Assembly: GCA_025558095.1 (NCBI GenBank)
Contig: JAIVFI010000006.1
Location: forward strand, 806,001-870,000
From: Hyaloraphidium curvatum
Taxonomy: Eukaryota > Monoblepharomycota > Hyaloraphidiomycetes > Hyaloraphidiales > Hyaloraphidiaceae
DNA: 64,000 nucleotides
Direction of reading: 5' to 3'
The notes beneath the pieces were generated by a model, which did not search any database, was not told the DNA's origin, and worked only from the letters and a program-made list of their open reading frames with translations. Below, piece after piece: positions 9,595 through 19,234 of the stretch (positions are counted from its first letter, which is position 1; each line of letters starts with the position of its first letter). Both the position numbers and the translations under genes were made by a program.

Positions 9595-11843
9595 CTACGC
9601 GGCCCACCGCGATCTCTTCCTCTTCCTCTCTCTCCTTCGCTCGTCGTAGTCCTCAGGTGGAGGCTGGTTCTTGGGGCCCCTCCCCGGGCTCCGCGGGGGC
9701 GGGATCACTTCGGGATCGATGTCGTCGGGGCTGCCCAAGCCGTCGTCCTCGCCCGTGGAGCCGTCGTCCTCGCCCGTGGACCCGTCGTCGTCGCCCTCGG
9801 ATCCATCCTCATCGCCTCCGAGGGTTCCGTCGTCTTCTCCCGTATCCTCGTCGCCTCCGTCGCCGTCCGTCCCGCCCGTCGCCGTCACCGGGAGCTTCGC
9901 CTTCTTGGGCGGCGGGAGCTTGTCCCTGGCTCCCGGCACGAGCTTGTCCAGATCCGGGAGGAACAGCTCCTCCAGGTCGTCCTTGACGGGCATGTTCTTG
10001 GACTGCAGCCCGGGCAGGTTGGCCCCCGGCCCGTCGGCGTCGTCGGCGAAGTTGAGCAGCTCGGCGATCTCCTCGTCCGTCATGCCCGCGAGCAGCTTGT
10101 CGACCTCCTTGCCGATGTCGTACTTGAACACCTGCGTGGGCTTCTGCGGCGCCACGGGCGCCTCGGTGATGGCCGTCAGCTCCGTGTTGTCGTTGTCAAC
10201 GGCCTTGAAGCCGCCCTCCATGATGCTGTCCAGCGTGATGCCCATGCTGGTGAAGAAAGGCAGGGCCAAGATGTCGTTGACGTTGTCCAGGCGCTTGTTG
10301 GTCCCGGTCAGATCCTTGGATGTCAGCTTCTGGATCAGCTGCTTGGTCTGCTGCAGAGCGGTCGCATCCGTGATCCACCTGTCGAGCTCGGCGTAGTTGT
10401 AGGGCTGCGACACCCAGTCAGCGCGGCCCGCTGCGGATCGACGGCGGCCCACCTTTGTGAAATCGGCCCGGAACGTGTCCATACCCCCGGCCTTGAAAAC
10501 GGGGCCGCGGTACGGCGAATCTTCGTTGCCGTTCCCCGTGAAGAGATCCCAGATTGCCATCCCGAGCGGGTACCAGTCGGATGCGGCACCGTAGATGAGC
10601 CGGGACTTGAGGGCCTCCAGCTGCTTCGAATACTCGTTGAGGCGAACGAGCGCATTCGCCTTGGCGACCTCCCAAACTTGCGTCTTGAAGTCGATCTTTT
10701 TCAGGTAGGCCTTGACGGTCTTGCTGTCCGTGTTCTTGCCCTTTGCCTCGAACTCCTTCAGCTTGGCCTCGATCGGAGCCATGACGGCGTCGAAATCCTC
10801 CTCGACGATCTGCTTCCTGCGCGCGATGATGGTTTCGTAGACGAACATTTCGGGGGCTCGGCGCTTGACGTCGTCGGTCCCTGGCGGGCGGCGCGCGGGT
10901 CAGCGGCCGCCGCGCGGAAGCTCCCGGCGGCGCTCCCACAGATGGCGGCACCGTTCGGGTCGTCCCCGTAGGGATACAGGCTGATCCATTTGCCCATCCA
11001 CTTGCGCCTGATGTGCAACCCGGCGAGCTGGCCTTGCAGCTCGGACCAGATCAGGGGGGGGGAGTTGAGGATCGCCGTGCCGAAATCCGCGAGGCGCACG
11101 TGGCCGTCCCGACCGACGAGGAAGTTGCCGGCCTGAAAGATCGGCCGGCGAGTTATCAGGTGGATATCCAGAAAACACCCGTAATTCCCCACCTTGATGT
11201 CGCGGTGGAGGTACCCTTTCCAGTGCAGCACGGCGACGGCAGCCACCATCTCGGCCACCATCTTGCGGGTGTCGGGCAGCGTGGGGTCCATGGCTATGGG
11301 GTTTCCCTGGTGGTCCTTCAGGTAGTTCGTCATCGCACCGCGATGGGCGGTCGTGAGGAAGAGGTTCTGCTCCAGCCCGACTTCCTGGTGGCCGAGGTAG
11401 TGCACCATGAACGGCAGCCCGTTGACGTCCTGGAGCACCGCGACCTCGACGTCGAACGCGTCCTTCTGGTCCCTGGTCCGCGTGTCGAGCCGGTCTTCGC
11501 CCTGGGACACCTTGAGGATGCAGCTCTGCTCGCGGGCGTTGCCGAGCCTGCCGCGCGAGTTGCCCGCCTTGAGCACGAGCTTGTACACCTGGCCCTGGGC
11601 GCCGAACGCGATCTGCGTCGAGGTCCACTTGGAGAGGTCCAGGAACTCGCGCTTCAGGACCTTTGCCGCGCCCTGCTTGAAGCGGGCCTTGTACGCCGAG
11701 ATGGGATCCGACGGGCCCTTTGCGGGGACAAAGTTCTTGGTCCTGTCCACGTTGTTGGGCTTCGGCTTGCGCTCCGTGGCCAGCGCGGCGTGGGCGAGCA
11801 GCACGAGCAGGAGGACGGCGAGGAGCGCCGCGCGCGGCGCCAT
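9595..11843 (-). CDS. Protein kinase with N-terminal signal peptide
   Basis: Three exons: 11843..11193, 11132..10940 and 10880..9595, 709 residues. The N-terminus is a clear signal peptide (hydrophobic residues 5-22 ending in AHAALA). The kinase core follows: Gly-rich loop GAQGQVYKL (81-89), catalytic lysine K111 in CILKV, HRDIKAGN from H213 (completed only by splicing the 60-nt in-frame intron), DFG at 233-235, and RRAPEMF across the second splice site as the APE motif. All catalytic residues seem present, so the enzyme is probably active. An insert separates APE from SDWYPLGMAIWDLF. The C-terminal ~150 residues are disordered: acidic GEDDGST repeats, then a basic end RRRERKRKRSRW. A signal peptide on a canonical kinase without an obvious second membrane span implies an ER/Golgi lumenal or secreted kinase. 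Confidence 0.82.
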
Positions 11844-12225
11844 CGCGAGGCGTGTCCCGCGAGAGGCACGGCCGCACGCACTCGGGGTACTCGGTGCGGT
11901 GCTTTCGCCGGCGCGACCCGGCTAGGGCGATCCACCGAGGGCCGGGGGCAGGATGGGTCGGAGGTCCGGTGGGGGCCTGCACCCGTTTTCCCGCCACCGA
12001 CAGGACGAGGTCCAACAGAGGCGGGCGACACTGACGCTACGCAGGTCAATAGTTTCACCGCGGAGCACGGCCCGCGATGGATGGTGATTGGCCGGACCAT
12101 TCGCCATCGGATTGACACGCTGCTTTCGTTCGTCTTCCTTGATCCCCATCGGCTTGTCGAGCTCGCACCGCCGACGTCCTCGTCGCTCGCCTTCACCGGT
12201 CCTCCACACACGTCCCTTCCCGGCA
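11844..12225. other. Intergenic: kinase promoter / GST 3' end
   Basis: About 380 bases upstream of the signal-peptide kinase and downstream of the GST-like gene (both minus strand). No coding exon recognised. Confidence 0.4.
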
Positions 12226-12897
12226 TCACGCATCGGGCGGGGTCTCGTAGCTCGCCAGCAGCATGCTCTCCGGCTCGGCCAGCGCCTCCCTGTACCACCG
12301 GTCGACCAGCGGGTGCGCGCGCACCGCGGCCACGTACTTGCGGCTGGTGTCCGAAAGCTCCGGCTGCCATGTGATGAACCTCCCGACGACGGGCGCGTAC
12401 ATGGCGTCCGCCAGCCCGAAACTGCCGCCGAAGAGGAACGGCCCGCCGTGCTCGGCGAGGCACTCCTCCCAGATCCTTTCAACCCGCGCGATGTCCGCCA
12501 GCGCGGCCGGCGTCCGCCCGAGCCCGGCGAAATCGCGGCCGGCGTTGAACCACATGTTCTGCCTGAGGCCGCGGAAGCCGGTCGCCATCTCGGCCGAAAT
12601 CGAACGCGCCACGGCGCGGGCGGCGGGGTTGGCGGGCCACAGCCCCGGCTTCTGCTCCGCGCAGTACTCGCAGATCGACAGGCTCTCCCACACGCGCACC
12701 CCCTTGTGCTCCAGGTAGGGCACCAGGCCCGCCGGCGTGCGGGACTTGATGTCGGGGGTGCTCGCGGCGCCGTCGGTCCGCACGAACGGGATCACCGCCT
12801 CCTCGACGTCCAGGCCCGCGAGGTGCACGGCCAGCCAGCCGCGCATGGACCACGAGGAGTAGCGCTTGTTGCCGAGCAGCAGGCGGCCGTCGGGCAT
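12226..12897 (-). CDS. Glutathione S-transferase-like protein
   Basis: Single exon, 223 residues from the ATG at 12897; a longer frame begins at 12984, but the stretch before 12897 is not GST-like. The N-terminal thioredoxin-like domain starts LLLGNKRYSSWSMRGWLAV, the region where GSTs carry the catalytic Ser/Tyr, and contains TPAGLVPYLEHKGVRVWESLSIC, in which ES binds the glutathione gamma-glutamyl group. The C-terminal half is helical with the usual FGLADAMYAPVVGRF motif. Function: cytosolic glutathione conjugation or a related thiol reaction. It resembles bacterial-type GSTs of the YfcF/maleylacetoacetate isomerase-like sort more than classical fungal ones, but that is an impression. It shares its upstream region with a decayed F-box copy on the opposite strand. 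Confidence 0.8.
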   Translation of the reverse strand: MPDGRLLLGNKRYSSWSMRGWLAVHLAGLDVEEAVIPFVRTDGAASTPDIKSRTPAGLVPYLEHKGVRVWESLSICEYCAEQKPGLWPANPAARAVARSISAEMATGFRGLRQNMWFNAGRDFAGLGRTPAALADIARVERIWEECLAEHGGPFLFGGSFGLADAMYAPVVGRFITWQPELSDTSRKYVAAVRAHPLVDRWYREALAEPESMLLASYETPPDA

Positions 12898-13040
12898 CGC
12901 GGCGACGGGGCAATCGCGGGACAAGGGAATCCTTTGCCCGACGCTGCAAGCGAGAGAGTGCTTCCGCCGCGTTCGCGTCGCCATGTCGGCGTTGGAACGG
13001 GAGAAAAACGCGTCTTCCGGAGCAGAGAACCACGCATCGG

Positions 13041-13390
13041 AGCTGGCTGGCCGGATTCCGCGATACCGGGCCTCCCCCGGGAAATCGCCCTCCTAGTCCT
13101 CGACTTGGTCCTGACGGACGATCCCGCCTCGGACGACCGGGACGACGCCGCAGAATTCGCCCTCGCCGGCAGGGCGTGCAGCGGGCTGGCGCTGCCTCTC
13201 GTCGCCCGAGAGCTCTGGCTGGGCCTCATGACGGACGACCGGAGCGGTGCGCGCGGTCGTGCGGGATCCGGCGCGGTACGGCCGCGTCGGCTGTTTTGGA
13301 ACAGGAATTTCGGCGGAAAGCACAAGGATGATGCTTGTTGGGCCGCGTATTCGGATATGTGGCGCCTGCTCGCCGGGACCGAGGAGCACG
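13041..13390 (+). pseudogene. Decayed F-box/LRR-like gene copy
   Basis: The translation in frame 1 from about 13041 reads SAIPGLPREIALLVLDLVL and later LALPLVARELWLGLM, closely parallel to the intact F-box-like protein at 28251..29330 (AIPGLPLEIALIILERVL and IALPLLSRDLWLEFM). Further on, the matching segment VVRDPARYGRV (intact copy: VARDPARYTRV) is in another frame, and the match FWNRNFGGKHKDDACWAAY returns to the first frame. At least two compensating frameshifts, no in-frame ATG close to the matching start and loss of similarity after about 13390 indicate a truncated pseudogene. Confidence 0.6.
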
Positions 13391-13544
13391 GTGGAGGTCA
13401 CGAGGCACGAGTACGAATAGGACGCGGCTGTCGGCTGCAGGTGCGGGGTCCCGCGCAAAGGGGGGCAAGATCGCGATCTAGTAGCCAGCTCATGTGGAGC
13501 AGAATAGTGATGAAGCTATAATACCTGAAGAACGAGGGCATCCA

Positions 13545-14552
13545 TCACGCCCCCTCGCATGGCCCCCCGCGGCCACCGCCCTTCATGTGCCACGCCAATG
13601 CCGTCCGAACGATCGTATCCAGGTCCGAACACCTGGGCTCCCACCCCAGCAGCTCCCCCGCCCTCCCCGGCGCAGCCACCAGCGCCGGGGGATCCCCCGC
13701 CCGCCGGGGTGCGTCGACGCACGGCACCGGCCTCCCCGCCGCGCGCTCGACCGCCGCGACGACCTCGCGGACGGATCGGCCTCGGCCCGTGCCGAGGTTC
13801 AGGCAGGTTGGTGGGCCGCCGGAGAAGAGGTACCCCAGCGCGCGGACGTGCGCGTCCGCGAGGTCCGCCACGTGCACGTAGTCCCTGACCGCGGTCCCGT
13901 CCGGCGTGGGGTAGTCTGTCCCCAGCACCTGCAACGCGGGCCCGCCCAGCGCCGCGGCTACGGCGAGCGGGACTAGGTGGGTCTCGGGGTCGTGCCGCTC
14001 GCCGAGCTCCCCGTCCGGGTCGGCGCCGGCGGCGTTGAAATACCGCAGGGCAACGTATTTGAGGCCGTGGGCGAGGGAGTGCCAGTGCAGCGCGCGCTCG
14101 AGAAATAGCTTGGACTCGCCGTAAGGATTCACAGGCCGCTGGATGGCGTCTTCGTGGATGGGCACGGCGTCGGGCGCGCCGTAGGTGGCGCACGACGAGG
14201 AGAAGACGATTGTGCGGACGCCGGCGGATCGCATGGCCTCGAGGAGCTCCAGCGAGTTGGCGACGTTGTTGGAGAAGTACTTTCCCGGGTCGGCCATGCT
14301 CTCGCCCACGTAGGCGTGCGCGGCAAAGTGCACGACGGCCGAGATGGCGTGCTCGCGCAGGGCGCGCTCCACGGCGGCGCGGTCGCCCACGCACGCCCGC
14401 ACCAGCGGGCCCCAGCGCACGTCCTCGGCGTGGCCGCCGCCGAGGGTGTCGAGCACCACGGGGACGTAGCCCGCCGCCGCGAGCGCCTTGCACGTGTGCG
14501 ATCCGATGTATCCGGCGCCGCCCGTGACCAGGACGCGCGGCGCGCTCCTCAT
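13545..14552 (-). CDS. GALE: UDP-glucose 4-epimerase
   Basis: Single exon, 335 residues from the ATG at 14552; an upstream in-frame Met at 14588 would add 12 residues. Extended short-chain dehydrogenase fold: NAD-binding TGGAGYIGSH (residues 10-19), HFAAHAYVGES, the catalytic serine region FSSSCATYG and the Tyr-x3-Lys motif in NPYGESK. RYFNAAGADPDGELGE and DGTAVRDYVHVADLADAH are typical of GalE. The enzyme interconverts UDP-glucose and UDP-galactose in the Leloir pathway, and some relatives act on UDP-arabinose/xylose or UDP-GlcNAc. The length fits a stand-alone epimerase, without the mutarotase domain seen in yeast Gal10. It could supply sugar nucleotides to the glycosyltransferases that follow at 15-19 kb. 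Confidence 0.92.
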   Translation of the reverse strand: MRSAPRVLVTGGAGYIGSHTCKALAAAGYVPVVLDTLGGGHAEDVRWGPLVRACVGDRAAVERALREHAISAVVHFAAHAYVGESMADPGKYFSNNVANSLELLEAMRSAGVRTIVFSSSCATYGAPDAVPIHEDAIQRPVNPYGESKLFLERALHWHSLAHGLKYVALRYFNAAGADPDGELGERHDPETHLVPLAVAAALGGPALQVLGTDYPTPDGTAVRDYVHVADLADAHVRALGYLFSGGPPTCLNLGTGRGRSVREVVAAVERAAGRPVPCVDAPRRAGDPPALVAAPGRAGELLGWEPRCSDLDTIVRTALAWHMKGGGRGGPCEGA

Positions 14553-14699
14553 TTCGGGCCGGCGCGGCCCTTGTTTGTGCAAGGGCACAGCGGGTTTAGG
14601 GGGGGTTGCCCGGGCTGGTGAGTGACTCGCGATTGATTGAGGGACGCGCGGCGCGGCATGAGTCGCGGCGATCCGCCCCCGTAGCTAACGCCGTCGGCT

Positions 14700-14940
14700 A
14701 GAGAGCATCTGCAAATTGTGCCGCGCTGGATCCCCGCGGCCCTGCTCGAGCTGGGCTTCGCAGTCGGCACGTCTCTGCCCCGCGGCGGCGGGACCCGTTG
14801 CCCGCCCGCCTCCGCCCGCCGCCTCGCCCCAAAACCGTTCTAACGGGGCCGAAGTGCGCCTGCTTCTGCTACGCGGGAGTTTCAACGCCGAGCCGTACCT
14901 CCGGCTGCAATACGTGGAAGCCGTCCGGATGACTGAACCT
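14700..14940 (+). pseudogene. Relic of a duplicated glycosyltransferase gene (both ends kept, middle lost)
   Basis: Positions 14700-14830 match the start of the intact gene at 15321: both share gagagcatctgcRaattRtg followed by a near-identical signal-peptide coding sequence (PRWIPAALLELGFAVG versus PRWVPAALLALGFAVG). In the relic the start ATG is GTG (14718). After about 110 bases the sequence jumps to one matching the 3' part of the intact gene (SFNAEPYL versus RFNAKPYL near 17012), so the central ~1.6 kb is missing. Frames are disrupted. This is a deletion derivative of a tandem duplicate. Confidence 0.7.
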
Positions 14941-15320
14941 TCGACCTTTGATTCCGCAGTACCCCGTCCAATTTATCGAAGCTGGAGGCTCTACGGCGAC
15001 TCTAACTCTCCCTACCTAACCCGTCCTCCCATCTCAAAGTCTCCCTCGTTCCCCCCTTCTCCCGTTTCGCCTGATCGAAGCGGACTACGGGTAAGTTTGC
15101 AGGAACGGAGATGGTGGGCCGTGCTTTCCGCCGTGGGGACCTCACTGTCTAGTACTGCGACCAATACTGCCCAACAGGACCTTATTTCGGCCAACGCGGG
15201 CCTGCGAGGAACTAGGGATACAGGGGGTTGGGTGGGCTGGTCTGGACCCAAGGACCCGATGCCTGAGTCGTCGCGGGCGATTCGGCCGCGATTGGGACCG
15301 ACCGAGAGCATCTGCGAATT
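14941..15320. other. Intergenic: relic 3' side and promoter of the fusion glycosyltransferase
   Basis: About 380 bases. No coding exon recognised. The last 25 bases (gagagcatctgcgaatt before the ATG) are duplicated upstream of the relic, so the duplication included some 5' flank. Confidence 0.4.
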
Positions 15321-17294
15321 ATGCCGCGCTGGGTCCCCGCCGCGCTGCTCGCGCTGGGCTTCGCCGTCGGCGCGTCTGTGTCCCGCCGCGGGTCCTGCCC
15401 GCCGCCCGCCGTCGCCGCCGCACCGCCGCCGCCGCGCACGCTACGCTTCTCCGTATGCGACGGCATGGCGCACCAGCGCATCGCTCTCGCGTATGGCCTG
15501 CAGCTGGCGCGCGATGCCGGCCGCGCGGCCGTGCTGCCGCTGCTGCTCGCCGACGGGACGCCGGAGACTGACGACGGCGTGGAGCGCAGCGGGGTGCCCT
15601 TCTCCGACTTCTACGACGAGGAGCAGTTCCTGCGGACCATGGCGGCCATCGGCTTGCGTGTGCTGCTCCGCCCCGATGCGCCTCCGGCCGTGGCGTCCGA
15701 CCCGCGCCGACTGTGGAGCCCCGAGTCGCCCGCCCATGCCGAGATCGGCTGTCCGATCTTCATCAAAGGCGCAAAACTGGACGCCGAGCTCGCTGCTACC
15801 GTCTTTGCCGCGCTGATGCCGGCCGAGCCCATCAGGCGGGCTGTAGAGGCCGCCGACGCCGCCATGCGGCGGCTCTCTCCCACCCACTCCTACTCGGTGC
15901 TGCACCTGCGGGCCGAGGCGGACTGGGTGGCTCACTGCGCGCGGTGGGCGGCCATCCGCGACGGCAGGGCGCGGGACAACTGCCTCAACGGGACCGAAAC
16001 CGTCGGCGCCGAGCTGGCAGCGCGCTTCTACCCCGCGGATCACCCCGTGCTGGTCGTCACGCGGAAGGCCGAGGTCGATCCCGCTACCCTCAAGTCAGCG
16101 ATCGGGTCGCTCGAGGCGCACGGTTACCGCCCCGTCTTCCGCGAGGACCTCGGGCTCAGGAAGCCCGAGGGTCGCGAGCACGCGGCGCTCGTCGACTTTG
16201 AGCTGGCGCTCAAGGCCGAGGCCTTTGCCGGTAACAGCGTCTCTTTCTTGTCCTCCCTGATCATCGTCGCCCGCCGTCGTGCCCGCCGCTACGCGACATG
16301 GTACAACTCGGGCTCCATGCCTCTCCTGCATTCCACCACCCCGGACCTGCTCCAGCTGCCCGTGCTCCTGACGTGGTACTGCGGCGACAGCAACGGCGAC
16401 AATTCGACCTGGGCCCGCATGGCCGCCGACGCCGTCACCTCGGCGATCGACCCCGGGGGCGCGCGCGTGTACGTCCTCTGGGCCGGCCGCCCGGCGGCGG
16501 GCAACCCCCTCGCCGCCACCTTCCGCTCCCTCGGTGCCACAATCGTCCAACACACCCCCACATGGGGCGAGGAAATGTACCAGGAGGCCCAGCGCCGCCG
16601 CGAGGTGGCCGACCGGTATTCCCCCCTGTACGCCTCCCGCGCATCCGTCATCTCGACCTACCTCCGCATCGACGGGCCCCTGCTGCGCGAGCTGGGACAG
16701 TACAACTACGTTCTGTACATGGACGGCGACGCCGTCGTCCTGCGTCGCCTCGCGCTCTCCCTCTTCCCGGACCCGCTTCCTCGCGCACACCTCATGGGGT
16801 ACGAGATGGTCGAGACCTTCCCCTACAACGCCGGCGTCTCGCTGATGAACCTCCCCCGCCTCCGCACATCTCGCGACGCCTTCCTCGCGTGGATCCTCTC
16901 CCGCAAGAACGGCCTGCTCTACGACCAACCGGCCATGTACGGCGTCGTGGACCAGGGCGCCATCAACCAGTTCTACGAAGCCGACGTGCGCCCGCTGCTG
17001 CTGCCCGCGCGGTTCAACGCAAAGCCGTACCTCGGGCCGGTCCAGGATGCGGCGGTGGCGCATTTCCATGGGCCCAAGGCCGCCGATTTCGTGCGGTTCG
17101 TGGAGACGGGGTCCTGCGGGAGGTTCAAGGGGATGTGCAGGATGGCGATGGCGGGCGCGGCGTGCGGGTATGCCGAGGAGGCGGTGAGGGCGGTGCCGAG
17201 GTTGGCGACCGCGTCGGATCTCAGGGCGCTGGCGAGGGCATGCGAGAGGATCGGGCTGAGGGTGAAGGCGCAGAAGGGAGACGGGGAGGCGTAG
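15321..17294 (+). CDS. Two-domain glycosyltransferase: O-fucosyltransferase-like + GT8-like
   Basis: Single exon, 657 residues. An N-terminal hydrophobic segment (residues 5-18) looks like a signal peptide or type II anchor. Residues ~40-330 resemble the GDP-fucose protein O-fucosyltransferase/nodulation fucosyltransferase fold: FSVCDGMAHQRIALAYGLQL, HLRAEADWVAHC and the late AEAFAGNSVSFLSSLI with NxxS spacing. Residues ~345-620 resemble GT8-type retaining transferases: TWYCGDSN, the DxD motif in LYMDGDAVV (D468, D470), NAGVSLMNLPRLR, DQGAINQFY and VAHFHGPK, where the His is a metal ligand in the family. Two catalytic domains in one chain suggest successive sugar additions in the Golgi. Donors and acceptor are not predictable. 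A shortened relic copy lies directly upstream. Confidence 0.78.
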   Translation: MPRWVPAALLALGFAVGASVSRRGSCPPPAVAAAPPPPRTLRFSVCDGMAHQRIALAYGLQLARDAGRAAVLPLLLADGTPETDDGVERSGVPFSDFYDEEQFLRTMAAIGLRVLLRPDAPPAVASDPRRLWSPESPAHAEIGCPIFIKGAKLDAELAATVFAALMPAEPIRRAVEAADAAMRRLSPTHSYSVLHLRAEADWVAHCARWAAIRDGRARDNCLNGTETVGAELAARFYPADHPVLVVTRKAEVDPATLKSAIGSLEAHGYRPVFREDLGLRKPEGREHAALVDFELALKAEAFAGNSVSFLSSLIIVARRRARRYATWYNSGSMPLLHSTTPDLLQLPVLLTWYCGDSNGDNSTWARMAADAVTSAIDPGGARVYVLWAGRPAAGNPLAATFRSLGATIVQHTPTWGEEMYQEAQRRREVADRYSPLYASRASVISTYLRIDGPLLRELGQYNYVLYMDGDAVVLRRLALSLFPDPLPRAHLMGYEMVETFPYNAGVSLMNLPRLRTSRDAFLAWILSRKNGLLYDQPAMYGVVDQGAINQFYEADVRPLLLPARFNAKPYLGPVQDAAVAHFHGPKAADFVRFVETGSCGRFKGMCRMAMAGAACGYAEEAVRAVPRLATASDLRALARACERIGLRVKAQKGDGEA

Positions 17295-17571
17295 CAGTCA
17301 GTGGCGGCGCGGGGCGCCAAACGATAATTGCGGACGACTTCGGTAGCCGTTGGAGATTCGGGCCGATGGCGCATCCATTGAGCAGAGCTGGAGGAGATTC
17401 TCCCGGCGGTCGGTGACGGATTCCCGACCACCCTCGAGATCAGACCAGACCAGAAGCCGCCCTCCATTTCTCCACCCGGCAAACCGACCGAACGGCCCAT
17501 CCGAGCGCTCTCCATATCCTACCGATGTCCCAAATAGCACCCCACGCGCGCCGGCGGTGACTTTTCCCGCG

Positions 17572-18948
17572 ATGGACGGCCCCCCGCCGCGCACGACCTC
17601 CCTCGCGCCGGACGTCCGCCCGCTCCGCCGCGCCAAGCCGTGGCACCGCGAGCTGCGCGAGTACCTCTTCGGGCGGCCGCGGCGGCCCAAAAGCCTTGGC
17701 GGGGCGGCCGACGGGGGCGAAGAAGGGCTGGCGGACGCGCTCGGCTGCGGGACCGCGCGGAGCAGGCGGACGGTGCTGGCATTCGCCGTCGCCGCGCTGC
17801 TGTCGTACTTCGTTTCTTCGTACGCGATTCGGGCGGTGGACTGGGTTTTCGGCGGTGAAAAGCCGTCGCTGGACCTGGTGCGGACCGTGGTGACGACGGA
17901 CGCGGCGGGCAGGCGGGTGTCGGTGCAGCTGCCGCTGGGGACGGCCGCGAAGATCGCGGCGAGGGCGGCAGCAAAGGGACAAACCGATAACGGGGCGGCG
18001 GCCTCGGAGTTCCGCGAGCCCGCTTTCCGGATCCTCTACATCGGCGCCCGGGCCGACGACCAGCCCCAGCCGGCTCCCCCGTGCTTCCCGCGGATCATCC
18101 ACCAGACCTGGAAGGACCGCACCTCGGTCCCCGCCAAGTTCAAGGCGTGGTCTGACACGTGGAAGGCCCATCACCCCGGCTGGACGCACTATCTGTGGAC
18201 CGACGACGCCAACCGCGGCCTCGTGGCCTCGCACTACCCCTGGTTCCTGTACACGTACGACCGCCTCCCCCACGCCATCCAGCGGGTCGACGCGGCCCGG
18301 TTGTTCTACATGCACCGGTACGGCGGCGTCTACGCGGACCTGGACGTCGAGTGTTTGCGCCCGCTCGACCCCCTCGCCGAACGCTTGCGCGGCCGCGCCG
18401 CCGTGTTTTCCATGGGCAACCGCTGGGAATCCGGCGGCGACCCACGGCACGACCACGACCTGCCCAACGCGTTCATGGCCTCGGGCGCGCCGGGCCACCC
18501 GTTCTGGCTGCTGTGCGCGGGCATGGTGGCCGACTCTGCCGCGCGGTTCCGCGAGGCGCCGGAGCTGCTCGTCGACCCGGGCCGGATCGACGTGACCGAG
18601 GCCGTGGCGGGCCCCGTGCTCCTCCGGCGGTGCGTGCTCGAATGGCGCCGCCTCACCGCCGCGGGTGCGTCGGGCGGGGACGTGCTGGCGGTGGTCCCCG
18701 CGCCGCTGGTGTTCCCGTACGACTGGGCGTTCCCCACGGGGGGCGAGCAGGAGTGGAAGCTGTGCTGGACCAACTCGGACGCGTTCGACCGCGAGGCGTG
18801 CCTGCGGCTGCAGAGGGGCAAGGGGATCGACGGCGGGCGCGGGCCGTTCGCCATCACGTACTGGAGCAAGACGTGGTGGGTTTGGCCGGCCGGGGACGGT
18901 TTCATCCCGCCGCGAAGCATGCTGATCGGATCCCGGTCCCGTGTTTAG
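17572..18948 (+). CDS. GT32-family glycosyltransferase, type II membrane protein
   Basis: Single exon, 458 residues from the ATG at 17572. A cytosolic N-terminus of ~60 residues precedes one hydrophobic segment (VLAFAVAALLSYFVSSYAI), the layout of a Golgi type II transferase. The catalytic domain has the GT32 signatures PRIIHQTWKD, WTDDANRGLVASHYPWFL, RVDAARLFYMHRYGGVYADLDVE with the DxD at residues 256-258, and a later FAITYWSKTWW. GT32 contains OCH1-type alpha-1,6-mannosyltransferases and inositol-phosphoceramide mannosyl/glycosyltransferases; the sequence alone does not settle which. The C-terminus is close after the last motif, as usual. It follows the fusion transferase on the same strand, 277 bases after its stop, but shared transcription is not implied. 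Confidence 0.87.
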   Translation: MDGPPPRTTSLAPDVRPLRRAKPWHRELREYLFGRPRRPKSLGGAADGGEEGLADALGCGTARSRRTVLAFAVAALLSYFVSSYAIRAVDWVFGGEKPSLDLVRTVVTTDAAGRRVSVQLPLGTAAKIAARAAAKGQTDNGAAASEFREPAFRILYIGARADDQPQPAPPCFPRIIHQTWKDRTSVPAKFKAWSDTWKAHHPGWTHYLWTDDANRGLVASHYPWFLYTYDRLPHAIQRVDAARLFYMHRYGGVYADLDVECLRPLDPLAERLRGRAAVFSMGNRWESGGDPRHDHDLPNAFMASGAPGHPFWLLCAGMVADSAARFREAPELLVDPGRIDVTEAVAGPVLLRRCVLEWRRLTAAGASGGDVLAVVPAPLVFPYDWAFPTGGEQEWKLCWTNSDAFDREACLRLQRGKGIDGGRGPFAITYWSKTWWVWPAGDGFIPPRSMLIGSRSRV

Positions 18949-19234
18949 GGCGCAAGGGACGGGCAGGGTCGAGTGAGGGCGGGGAGGCGGAGATAGCTGC
19001 TCTGGGCGGACCTGGATGACCGCGCCGATACCCCGTAAGCGGCAGCACAATGCCACGATACCCAGATGGACTAGAGGCAGCTATGGATCGGAAAAAGTGG
19101 TCCCGGGGCGGCATCCTTATCCGGTGATCGAGGACATCGCGGATGGGTCGTGACCCGTTTGGCGGGCTGGCGGACTCCCCATTTGGGTCCCCACCGGGTG
19201 TGCCCGCAGCGCGCGGGCGCCGCTCCAGCGCGCC

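Noticed and set aside
12088-12982. Plus-strand open frame running through the GST gene into the F-box relic
   Set aside because: The part over the GST gene is antisense shadow; only the portion after about 13041 has real similarity to another protein.
17440-19056. 538-codon minus-strand frame opposite the GT32 gene
   Set aside because: Antisense shadow of a single-exon gene with clear GT32 motifs.
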